A stretch of 47,996 bases of DNA from Scenedesmus sp. ARA3 (lineage: Eukaryota > Chlorophyta > Chlorophyceae > Sphaeropleales > Scenedesmaceae): positions 88 through 48,083 of the forward strand of contig RWJK01001604.1 in NCBI GenBank assembly GCA_004335835.1, given 5' to 3'. Under the pieces are notes generated by a model. That model was not told where the DNA came from. It worked only from the letters and a program-made list of their open reading frames with translations, and did no database searches. Each line of letters starts with the position of its first letter. The stretch's first letter is position 1. Made by a program: the position numbers and the translations under genes. Of the stretch, positions 34,422-45,193 are shown one piece after another.

Positions 34422-37400
34422 ATGAATGGTGTGGAAGCTTTAGCAGGCGAGCTGGCAGAGCAGGAGAGGCGAAGCCAGCTTGCGACGCCGAAGGCCATGC
34501 TGGACGACCAGGCGAATTTCCTACTCTTGCGTGCATTCATTCAAGAAGCCTCGAACCGCAGCATTGTTGCGGGCGTGCAGGCCACGCTACTGCTGGACCT
34601 CGCGGCCGAGCTTTGCAGGGACTGCAGCAGCTCTGGTGAGCACTATCGATGCATGCTATGGTTGCAGTCTTGGTCAAGCAGTCAGTTAATTGGCGCAGCG
34701 GTTGCAGGACTGCATGGCACAGCATCAGGTGTTCCCACTGCAGGACGTGTTCCACAGCAGGACTGTCTTGTCCTGCTTGATCAGCTGGTGCTCTTTTCCG
34801 CTCACATACTCGGTTGGTGGTCGAACCCGCAGGTGCCGACGCAGCAGCTACTGATGCAACTCTGGCAGCACAAACAGAGCGCTGTTGTCCAGCAAGCCGT
34901 CCTGCAAGCAGCCCTGTCGCTGAGCCACAGCCAGCTGGCACTGTGGCAGATGATGCAGCTGCAGCTACTGCCTCCCAGCCTCCACAGCTATTCCAACAGC
35001 AACAGCAGCAGCAGTGCACAGCGCTGGTCATGCCGAGCGTTGGCGCCACCAGCAGCAGCAGCGAGGCCACGGCCCTCACCATGCTGCCGCAGCAGCCGCT
35101 GCTGCACATCGCCCCGCTCGACCTCAACATCAACGGCAGCACACCTGCAGCAGCAGCAGCAGCAGCCAGCTGCTACGGCATCACCAGCCCAGAGGCCTCT
35201 GCAGCTGCTGCTGTAGCTGCTGCAGCAGCTGCTGCCAGCGCATTAGATCAGCAGGCAGCTGGCCTGCTGAGCTTAGGCAGCTTTGCAGGAGCCAATGCAG
35301 GCAGCAGCATGTGCTTGCCGCCCGCCTTGCTGGTTGCTGCCACGCAGCAGGGCCAGCAGCAGCAGCAGCCCAGTACGGCAGCGGTTGATGTGCTGGAAGC
35401 AGCAGCCGCAGCAGCATTCGCCCAGCAGCAGCAGCAGTCGTACAGCAGCCACTTGGACAGCATAGGCGTCTACCCCGCAGACGACACTACTGCCAAGCTG
35501 GCCGCTGCGGCAGCCGCAGCCGCGCAGCTGGACAGTGCTGCTGCTGCAGCAGCGGCGGCGGTGCAGCTGCAGGCGCCAGCAATCCCCGTAACCGCCAGCC
35601 AGCAGCTGCAGCAGCAGCAGCAGGCGCGGGCCGCTCGCAAGCAGCGCTTCACGCGGGAGCAGCAGGCTGCCATTCTGGAGAGCGTTGAGCGCTTCTATGC
35701 TGCGTGCCCCAGCCGCTACACTGAGCTGGTCATCAAGCACATGCAGGAGCGCTTCCCTGGCATCGAGATCTCCAATGCTTGCGTGCGCAAGATCAAGTTC
35801 AGGTGGGCGCCTGGGTCAAAATATATTTGTTTCTGTTGCGTGAGTGGCCAGCTGCAGGAGCGCTTCCCTGGCATCGAGATTCCCAATGCTTGCGTGCGCA
35901 AGATCAAGTTCAGGTGGGCGCGTGAATCTGATGAGCTAAACTATCAAGATTCGTTTGTTTCGCGTGAGTTGCCAGCTGCTGAAGCTGCTCCTTGCATTTC
36001 CCAGGGCCTGTGTGCGTAAGATCAAGTTCAGGTGCGTCCAGCTGTGTGCGCGAGATCAGATGCAAGGGACCAGCAATGCCTGTGCGCAACATCAGTGCGG
36101 TGAGATCTCCAATGCGTGCGTGCGCAAGATCAAGTTGATGTGGGCGGAGCTGTGTGCGCAAGTGCTTTGCATTGAGGCCAGCAAGGCTGTTTGCGAAACA
36201 TCAGTGAATTGAGATTTCCAATGCGTGAGTGCGCAAGATCAAGTTCAGGTGGGTGCCTGACAATTGTTAAAGCATATTTATTTGTGCTGCTTTTGTGTGG
36301 CCAGCTGCTGCAGTGTCGCCCTTTGTAGTCTTTTTCTTGGCCTCCAATTTCAATGCCTGGGGCTTACCCGCCTGCATGCAGCCAGTGTGGACAACATGGA
36401 CTTTACCACACATGGTGCACGCAGAACTGCTGTTGGTGTCTGCTGCAAAGCTGTCGTGTGCATGCCTGACATGTGGCGTGCTGGCTGCTGCTGCTGCCCC
36501 TGCAGGGCCAACGAAGCGGCAAAGCAGAACAGCGAGGTCAACAGGCGCGAGTCGCAGGCGGCAGCAGATGCAGCACACGGCCTAGTCGGACTTGCAGCAG
36601 CAGCAGCGGCAGCTGACGCAACAGGCGACGCCGCAGCTATGGCGCCTGCACGCAGCGGCAGCCTCGCAGCTTTCACAATGACAGGAGGCACAAGCGATGT
36701 GGACACAGTGGATGGGGATGGAGATGATGATGGTGGTGTCTTCAGCCGGGAGCGGTCCGAGGTGCCAAACAGCAGCAGCAAGCAGCAGCAGCAGCAGCCT
36801 GCAGGGCAGCGGCCGTCGCCGCCGCCGCAGCTGCCCCAGCAGCAGCAGCAGCAGCAAGGGGCAGACGTGAGTCCTGCTGCTGCGGCGCAGCAGCAGCTGT
36901 CGCCTCGTGCGGTGAAGCCTTCGGATGATGGCTGTGTTGATGCTGCTGCTGTGGAAGCTGCGGAGGGGCTGCACATGCTGATGAAGAGCTCAGCAAGCTT
37001 CACTGAGCGCACATCACCCGGCGCTGCTGCTGCTGCCGCTGCTGCTGCTGGGGTTGAGGCTGCTGCTGGGGTGAAGCGGAAACTGGAGGCACCTGCTGCT
37101 GCAGATCAGCAGGACGCAGCTGTGCTGATCCACCCGCAGCAGCAGCAGCAGCAGATTGCAGAGGCCCTGGCAACAGCAGCTGGCTGCAACAGCTTGGCAA
37201 CCAGCAGCGGCACTGCTGCAGCGCAGCAGCAGCAGCAGCCGGCGTGGCCAGCTGCGGCAGCGACGCCGTTCCAGGCAGCTGCTAATCTGCCTGCAATGCA
37301 GCTGGCGCAACTTCAGCAGCAGCTGGTCCAGAAGCTGCAGCAACAGCAGCAGGCAGTTGCAGCAGCCGCAGTGTCCAGCCAGCCGCAGCAGTCGGCGAGT

Positions 37401-38189
37401 TTCGCCGCCGCACTCAAGCACTACAACAGCACCGGCAGCCTGGCAGCCGCAGCAGCAGCAGTAGCAGCCATGCCGGCAGAGTCTGCACTCAGCACTGGCA
37501 GCATGCCGCTGTCAGCTAGCGCTGCACTTGCTGGTGCAAGTCTTGCTGGTGGTGGTGAGAAGCCTGCGAAGCGGCAACGGCTGAATGGGGTGCAGATGGC
37601 TGAGCTGGTGGCCAGTGTGCGGCACCATGTTCAGGCCAACCCGGAGCGTTACACGCATTGCGTGATCAGGGACATGAAGGAGAAGTACCCTGACTTGGAG
37701 CTGAACATGGGGCAGATCCGCAAGATCAAGTTCAGGACGCTGGGCAACATCAACCCGCGGCAGGCCTCAGCCAAGCCAGAGCAGCAGCAGCAGCAGCAGC
37801 AGCAGGGTGCAGGGTGCTGCGCAGCTGGCGCTGATGCCGCAATGCAGGCACAGCCGGCAGCAGCAGCAGCAGCGGTGCCACAGCAGCAGTTGCAGCACAT
37901 GATGGCAGCAGCAGCTGTGTCGCCGGCAGCAGCAGCAGCCGGCGTGTTTGGTGGTGGTGCTGCTGCTGCTGGTGACTTCCAGTATGCTGGCCTGGGTGGC
38001 TTTGATTTGCTGCCAGGGCAGCTGTCTCCTGCTGATGCTGCTAAGCTGCTGGCAGCTGCTGCAGCAAGCCAGCAGGCGGGTGCTGTGCCTGCAGCAGCAG
38101 GCACTGTTGATTCTGCAGCTGCAGCAGCAGCAGCAGCGGCGGCTGCGATTGCAGCTGATCCTGTGCCTGCGGCACATGCTGACCAGTAG
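34422..38189 (+). CDS. Ala/Gln-rich protein with two copies of a 53-aa basic HTH-like domain, 3 exons
   Basis: Exons 34422-34635, 34833-35802, 36506-38189; phases close, 955 residues. Residues 343-395 and 753-805 are two ungapped copies of the same 53-residue domain, identical at 22 positions. Shared features are Q/A and SV in helix 1, PxRYT, VI-x(2)-M-x-E, P-x(2)-E, and an invariant RKIKFR end. The predicted shape is two or three helices with a basic last helix, like a small helix-turn-helix; I cannot assign it to a named family. The rest is low-complexity Ala, Gln, Ser with a short acidic stretch (DVDTVDGDGDDDGG, ~467-480), typical of a transcription regulator; that role is inference. Exon 1 has an ordinary helical N terminus. 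The start is the first ATG after an A/C-rich leader. Confidence 0.8.
35740..36255 (+). repeat. Five copies of the exon-2 3' edge (end of HTH-like domain) and donor
   Basis: The edge encoding IEISNACVRKIKFR plus donor recurs. GT is at 35803 (real), 35914 and 36032, lost in copy 4 near 36135, and intact in copy 5 at 36249. Spacings are about 105-118 bp. Decay increases away from the exon except for the donor of copy 5, which stays perfect (TTCAG|GTGGGT). Confidence 0.9.
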
Positions 38190-40429
38190 TGTGTGGTGCA
38201 TGTGTTGACAATCACTGCATGTGATTGTAGCGTGACAGAGAGCTTCAGCGGTTCATGCTGAATGTTAAGTTAGTGAGAGGTTCGTGCGATGTGTGTGAGT
38301 GTTGATTTGCAGTCTGGGGGCTTGCAGGGACGTCATTGTCCCATGAAAATGGACTGTAGATGGGCAAGGGAGCTGGCTGCTGAATGGTATGAATGTAGCA
38401 GGCTGGCGGTTGTGCACAGCTCTGCTTGGTTTGTGAGCTTGCAGGGGATCCGTAGCTGGTCAAACGTCATCGAGGCATGCTTGAGCAACAGACAGCATCC
38501 TGCTTGTGTTTGCAGGTGCTACTGGCACATGCAACTGGCTGTGTTAAGCCTTGGTGGTGCTTGAACAGGCATAACGACTGCAGCGCTTTCGTCGACCTCT
38601 TTTCGTTGTTGCGGTGTGTGTGGGTGTGTTGTGTTGTGCAGGCGCGCAAGTTTCTTACCTTGTCTTCGCTGCAGTGCCGCCTAGCCTGTGTTGTGTGGGA
38701 CACTGTGTGTGCACAGCGAACTCTAGTGCATTGGCAAAATCGTGGCTCTAGTTTTGAGTAGTTCGAGAGGCACGCCAGTGTTTAGGAATGTGTGTTCAGC
38801 TTGCCCTACTAGCATTGTCGTGCTGCTGCTGCTGGTCTGTGTGTGCCCTGTGTGAGAGTGTGTTGGACTTGCTTATTGAACCAGCATCAAGTCGTAGCAC
38901 ACTTGACGGGAGCTGTACTGCAACATGCAGACTGTGCAACTTTGACTGGTCAACACCGGCAGTGTTTGTGTAGTCTCTGGGCCTTGGTGCGTACCATACT
39001 GGGGGCCGCTTTGAACACACAATGTTTTGCCGCTTACATGCAGTTGGCTGTGCAGCAGCAAACAATGTGTCAGCTCGCAGGCAGTTGCCGGTCCAGCAGT
39101 GGGCAGTGTGTGTCAGCAGCTGTGCCTGTTTGCAGTGGCTTGCGCACCTTCGGCAGTGCTCATTGATTTGTTCCCACCTGCCCGCAGCTTGCATACCAGC
39201 TGTGCTGGTGTGCTGTTATTCTTGCGCGTCTTGGGTGCGTAGCATGCTTGCAAGCATGTTCCTAAGCACTGTGCACCGTTGCCTTCCTTGGGGCTGTCAC
39301 TGTGGTGTTGCACTTACTGTGGTGTTGCACTCACTTACAGTGGGTGCTCTGCAGGGCTGTGACGCAGCGCCCGCATGCACACTAGCTAGCTAGCAGCGCT
39401 TCTTGTTGTTGGCGCAGTGTGCAGTGGTTTTGTTACTTGTAATCGGGCGTGCCAGTACCATCACATGACTCCGGCAAGTGTGTACAAGCGTGCCCTGGCA
39501 GTGCATTGACTAATTCATGCCATGTCATCTTATGGAAGGCCATGCGCATCTTATGGAAGAGGTACTTGTGCCTCCTTGTCCTGCTGATGCATCATGCATG
39601 ATGCCGTCAGCTTGTGGCTGTGCAGCTTGTAGGTCGGCTGCTGCTTGCGACGCCATCTCTTTGGGGTGAACACTTTCAGTGCTTCATATGTTGATGGACG
39701 CTGCAGCTGCCCTGGCACAAACCAATGTGTTTGCAATTTAATAGCGTGTTTAAGCTGCAGTTGCCCTCGTGTAGGGGCTGCATTGGAGGTGAACCAATTC
39801 GTTTGCGGTTTAGCAGCGTGATTTTGTGTTGTTGATGGCCAGCAAGGTAAGGGTACCGAAGCCCCACATAATGGAACCCAAGTGCACACTGCTTCAGTGG
39901 TTGAGTGACTTGCAGATTTTGTGTCCAGCAGTTGCTCTTTGCTTCACAGGTCTGCCCCGGCAGTGCTGCTGCTGTCATATTGTGCTGGCGTGCCGTTTTT
40001 CTTTTTGGCTTAAGCAAGTTGCAAACGGCGGCGCCTCTGCTGGCAGATCTAGAGGCTCGGCGGTGGTGTTTGTGACGTGCTAACGCGCCTGCCAACAGTG
40101 ACGTAGCTGTGGTGCTTCTAGATACGTGTTCACACCGGGTAATGAACGTAGTTGCATGACGCTAGTTGATGACAGATGCTATAGCTTGTAGCTGAGCTAC
40201 TAGCAAGGCTATCTGGCCTTGATTGCTGAGGCCGCTTGTAGGACTGCTTGAGAGGTGAAGGCGTACATACCTGGTAAATACCATATCTGAACATATCTGA
40301 ACAGTCAACTGTCTGTGCACGGACTCACGGATGCGTCTTGTGACGTAACGTCATGACAGTATTCGATTGGTAGAACGTGCAAGCAGGTCAATCATTTTAA
40401 GTAGATGCAGCATAATGAGTACTCACATG
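38190..40429 (+). other. Long 3' UTR and intergenic DNA
   Basis: T/G-rich + strand with no coding signal. TGTAA at 39438-39442 is the best poly(A) candidate. A small palindromic CTAGCTAGCTAG block is at about 39382-39393. Beyond ~40230 there is nothing I can name before the MITE. Confidence 0.45.
39438..39442 (+). terminator. Candidate poly(A) signal TGTAA, HTH-like gene
   Basis: A clear TGTAA ~1.25 kb after the stop codon at 38189, in T/G-rich sequence. Confidence 0.35.
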
Positions 40430-40437
40430 GCTAGAAG

Positions 40438-40802
40438 CAGGGTAGCACGAAACGCGTGATTTGGCCAATTTGAAACGTTTCAAACGCGTTTCAATAAAAA
40501 AAAAATACGTTTCGTTTCGAAACGAGCTGAAACGCGCTTGTGACAGGGCAGTACTCCCAGCCTGAGTCACAGGCCCTGCAGCATGTACTGCCTTCATCGT
40601 AAAGCTCTTTGGTGTACTTACGACACCAAAACATAAATGTTTTTAGCTTTCGCGAGCAGATCGGGCCCTTTACGACGTGAATGAAGTGCAAACATGGGGT
40701 TTCCCGCGCACGTTTCATGTCAGTGGCATGAGAATCGAAACGTTTCAAACGCGTTTCAAAACGAAACGTTTTGCAACGTCTGAAACGTTTCGTGCTACCC
40801 TG
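40438..40802. mobile_element. hAT-type MITE with 8-bp target-site duplication
   Basis: A 365-bp element bounded by 17-bp perfect terminal inverted repeats (CAGGGTAGCACGAAACG at 40438-40454 and its reverse complement at 40786-40802). It is flanked by the direct repeat GCTAGAAG at 40430-40437 and 40803-40810. A CAGGG-type end plus 8-bp duplication is diagnostic of the hAT superfamily. The interior has many GAAACG/CGTTTC subterminal motifs in both orientations and an A10 run, and no transposase, so it is non-autonomous. The perfect ends and duplication suggest recent insertion. It sits between the convergent HTH-like and kinase genes. Confidence 0.95.
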
Positions 40803-40810
40803 GCTAGAAG

Positions 40811-42004
40811 TGACAGCCGCACTGAGAGCGAACGTTGCGTTACCGTAACGTCATGGCATGACCACAACACAGCCCGTAATCCAAGCCAACTTGGTCATTG
40901 AATGACAGCCTGAGGCTCATCACCAGCAAGCGCCGAACCAAACCTCGCAAGGTTGGATGGGCCAATGCAGGCCGCATTGATCGGTGCTGCTAGCAACACT
41001 GGTGAGCCTGTGCAGCCTGCACCAATAGTCAGCCTCTGCGTTGTCGGCAGCAGCTGAGGAAGACATCAGCCTGCACCATGCCGAAGGGCACCGGTGCAGG
41101 TTACCATACCAGACTGATGTCTATCACGGCACTTTAGGTCAGCCTGCTGAGCCTATACAACTGGTCAGCAGCAGCGACGCCAGCACAGAGCCCACACAGG
41201 GACGGCCAGTCAAACAACAGTCAACATCGTTGAGCCAGTTTTGACCAGGGACTTAATGACCTCGAGGCTGGGGCAAAGCAGTAAACAACTGCCGTGTAAT
41301 CAGCGGCAGAGCCAGGCGTTCACCTGGACACACAAACGCACGTAAGACGCAGCACATATTTAACATATGCCTGGCGCAGACTTTCAGACTTTGCTGGTCA
41401 GCACAGAACCTGCTAGCGTCTGCTGCTGGGCACACTTTCCACACTCGCACACACACAGGTAACCAAACACGCGAGGCTGTGCAATGCGCCACTCAGCAGT
41501 GCAGCGCTGCAGCTGGATGCAAGCACGCCCGGTATACATATTGTGTTCCACTGAGAATGTAAGCACCAAACTTGTGCATACAAACAAGTATACAGCACTG
41601 GCAGCCCAGCCCAGCCTTACAAGCTATGCAACAACCAAACAGAGGCACCCCAGCTTGTGCTGTGTGGGTAGTGCAGCAGTCTACATCATTGCAACTGCAG
41701 TGCAGACTGTTACAAGGGATTGGGTTGATCACGATAGGGTTGAAATGCACAACAAATAGCACAGCAGGCAAATGCAGCACTGAACACTTGACGCCAACCC
41801 TACCAAACACATACAGCACAGCATGTGCAGCCGTACAAGCTGTGCAGATGGCCTGGAGCATACAGCACACCATGTGCAGCCGTACAAGCTGTGCAGATGG
41901 CCTGGAGCATACAGCCGTCGCCGCCGCCGCAGCAGCAGCAGCAACAACATCAGCTAGCAGCTAGGCCAGTAAGCAGGACAAACAGCTACATAAGGGCCCA
42001 GCCG
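40811..42004 (-). other. Probable 3' UTR of the kinase gene
   Basis: A/C-rich on the + strand, hence T/G-rich on the kinase strand, as for other 3' UTRs here. TTACA (minus TGTAA) occurs at 41617-41621 and 41710-41714. A 49-bp unit is tandemly duplicated at 41810-41858 and 41859-41907 (CATACAGCACA ... GCCTGGAG). No coding signal. Confidence 0.45.
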
Positions 42005-42574
42005 CTACTGCAGCACGCCTGCTGACAGTTGCTGCTGCTGCTGCTGGCCTGCTGTTGGTCCATTCGCAACTATCTCTGTCTGGGACACTGGCGGTTTCAA
42101 ATCAGGCGTCTGTGGGGCTGCTGCTGCTGCTGCTGCTGCTCCCGCGCCTGAAAACGGCTGCTGCTGCTGCTGCTGCTGGTGCTGCTGCACGATGTGCGGG
42201 CCGACTTGCAGCGGTATCGCTTGCTGCTGATACTGCTGCTGCTGCCATTGCTGCTGCGGTTGCTGCTGCTGCGCTTGTCCCTGCTTCTGCGCCGCTTGCT
42301 GCTGCTGCTGTTGCTGCGCCAGCTGCTCCTCATACAGTGAGGCTTCAGAGCTGATGGCTCCATCCTCGGGAGAATGCTGCTTGAAGAAGTCGTTGATGGT
42401 GGCAAGGTCAGTGTGCCGCCCCGGCTGCTCATACTCATGCACGTTGATCTGCAGCAGCAGCAGCAGCAGCATCAGCATCAGCAGCAGCAGCAGGTGAGAG
42501 TTGTTGGAAGAAGTCGTTGATGGTGGCGAGGTCAGTGTGCCGCCCCGGCTGCTCGTACTCGTGCACATTGATCT

Positions 42575-42666
<92 letters not shown>

Positions 42667-44181
42667 CGAGTGCTGCTTGAAGAAGTCGTTGATGGTGGCG
42701 AGGTTGGTGTGGTGCCCCGGCTGCTCGTACTTTATGCACTTTGATCTGTAGCAGCAGCAGCAGCAACTTCATGGTCAGGCAAAACATCTACCTATCCATG
42801 TGCAGCCGACCAGCCAGGTCCAGCTGCAGCTGTCAAACCAGAAAGGTGACACCCCAACCACACAGCCACGCTGCCAATCGCGTCCGCTGCGCCATTCATG
42901 TCTTCAGAGTGCACAGGATCATCTTGCTTGGGCGAGTAGCACCTGTGGCGGGCAGGTACACCACAACTGATGCACAAATTATACCTTGCAACCAAGCACA
43001 AATGTGCCATCCAAACGCAAACACAACAGCACTCACCGAAGTCAGGCTGATCTTGCGCAGAGTGCTGGATGTAGGCCGCACAGTCACGCTGCCATTCACG
43101 TCTGCTGCACCGTTCATGTCTTCATACAGCGCAGGATCATCTTGCTCCGGCGAGTAGCGCGTGGCTGACAGGTACACCACAACTCTGCACAAAAGTGCTA
43201 TCTGTCACCAACACACCCAAAAGTGCCGCCAAACAACGTCAACGGCACTCACCGATGTAAGGCTGATCTTGCGCAGAGTGCTTGATGTTGGCCGCACAGT
43301 GACGCTGCCGTTGACGTCCGCTGCACCATTCATGTCTTCAAACAGCGCAGGATCATCTTGCTCGGGCGAGTAGCGCGTGGCTGACAGGTACACCATGCGC
43401 TTGAGTGCACCATCCCGGTCCTTGTTGACATAGGCACCCGAGGCCACCTGCGGTGCAGCCATTGGCAGTTTGAGGTGTGATGTGATACAGATTGAAGAGG
43501 TTGAGGCGGGGTATCAACATGGCTGCCGTCCTTGTTGACATACGCGCCCGAGGCCACCTGCAGTTGACAGTCAGGTTAAACTCAGGTTTCAGTGGACACT
43601 TAGGATTTCCAAAAAGGCTATCCTTGTTGACACACACGCCCGAGGCCACCTGTGGTGCAGTGTGTGGTTGCAAGTCCAGTGGGACCATAACAGGCTGACA
43701 ACATTGTTGATTGACAGAAACCAATCAGTTCAAGCCAGCAAGCTGTGCGAGCCAGCCGCCGCGCACCTCCCGCTTGGCGTCGCACTGCTGCTGCTGCTGC
43801 TGCCGCTGCTCCCGCAGCTCGCGCACCTGCTGGTCGATGCGCGCCTGCTCCTGCATGATGGCCCCCATGGCTTGCGCATATAGCGGCGGCAGCGGCCGGC
43901 GGTACCAGGGGTGCGCGCGGATCTCCGGCACAGTGATGCTGCAGATGATTAACAGCAACAGCAGCAGCAGCAGCAGGTGAGGTACGCCAGGGAGTGTGTG
44001 CAAGGCAGCTTGTGGTACCAGGGGTGCGCGCGGATTCCCGGCACAGTGATGCTGTAGATGTACACAGCAGCAGCAGCAGCAGCAGCAAGGTGAGTTGTGC
44101 TTGTGCATACAGCGGCGGCAGCGGCCGGCGGTACCAGGGGTGCGCGCGGATTCCCGGCACAGTGATGCTGTAGATGTACAC

Positions 44182-44215
<34 letters not shown>

Positions 44216-45156
44216 AGGTGAGTTGTGCTTGTGCATACAGCGGCGGCAGCGGCCGGCGGTACCAGGGGTGCGCGCGGATCTCCGGCACAGTGATGCTGTC
44301 ATGGAAGACAGCAGCAGCAGCAGCAGCAGGTGAGGTACGCCAGGGTGTGTGTGTAAAACAGCTGGTGGTACCCCGCTGCTGCGCGTCCAGGTGGAACATG
44401 CGGTTGAGCAGGGTCAAACGCACACACCGCTGCTGCTGCCGACAAGGTCAAACCAAGCTGTTCAGCACACCCTCACAGCCTCACCGCTGCTGCTCAACCA
44501 GGTGGAACATGCGGTTGAGCAGGGTCAAACACACATGTCGCTGCTGCTGGCCAACAAGGTACAACCAAGCTGTTCAGCAAACCCTCACAGCCTCACCGCT
44601 GCTGCTCATCCAGGTGAAACATGTGGTTGAGCAGGTCCACGCACTCCCTGTTGCTTGTGATAGCTCAACACACGGGTTCAACAGCTTTGAACACTCACCG
44701 CTGCTGCTCGTCCAGGTGGAACATGCGGTTGAGCAGGTCCACGCACTCCCTGCTGCTTGTGATGATTCAACACACGGGTTCAACAGCTGTGAACACTCAC
44801 CGCTGCTGCTCGTCCAAGTGGAACATGCGGTTGAGCAGGTCCGCACACTCCCTGCTGCTTGTGATAGCTCAACACACGGGTTCAACAGCTGTGAACACTC
44901 ACCGCTGCTGCTCGTCCAGGTGGAACATGCGGTTGAGCAGGTCCACGCACTCCGTGCTGAGCATGCTGGCGTCCTGGGCAATGAGCGGGTTGTCGTACCA
45001 GTGTGCCTTGTTCTGCTGCTGCCACACCTGCAGCCGGCGCAGCAAAGACAGCCCAGATAGGACATCAAGAGTGAACACGATGACAAGATTAGGCTCTGAA
45101 AACAATTTGACTCTTGTGTGATGGCAGAGGCCATGGTCATGGCTAGTGCCACCAAG

Positions 45157-45193
<37 letters not shown>

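Noticed and set aside
34810..34840. tRNA B-box-like GGGTTCGACC on the minus strand
   Set aside because: No matching A box or cloverleaf at the right distance; the bases are the acceptor region of an exon.
44095..45060. 321-codon + strand frame with repeated RWNMRLSR
   Set aside because: Antisense of the six-fold repeated kinase exon edge; the minus strand gives kinase motifs and valid splice phases.
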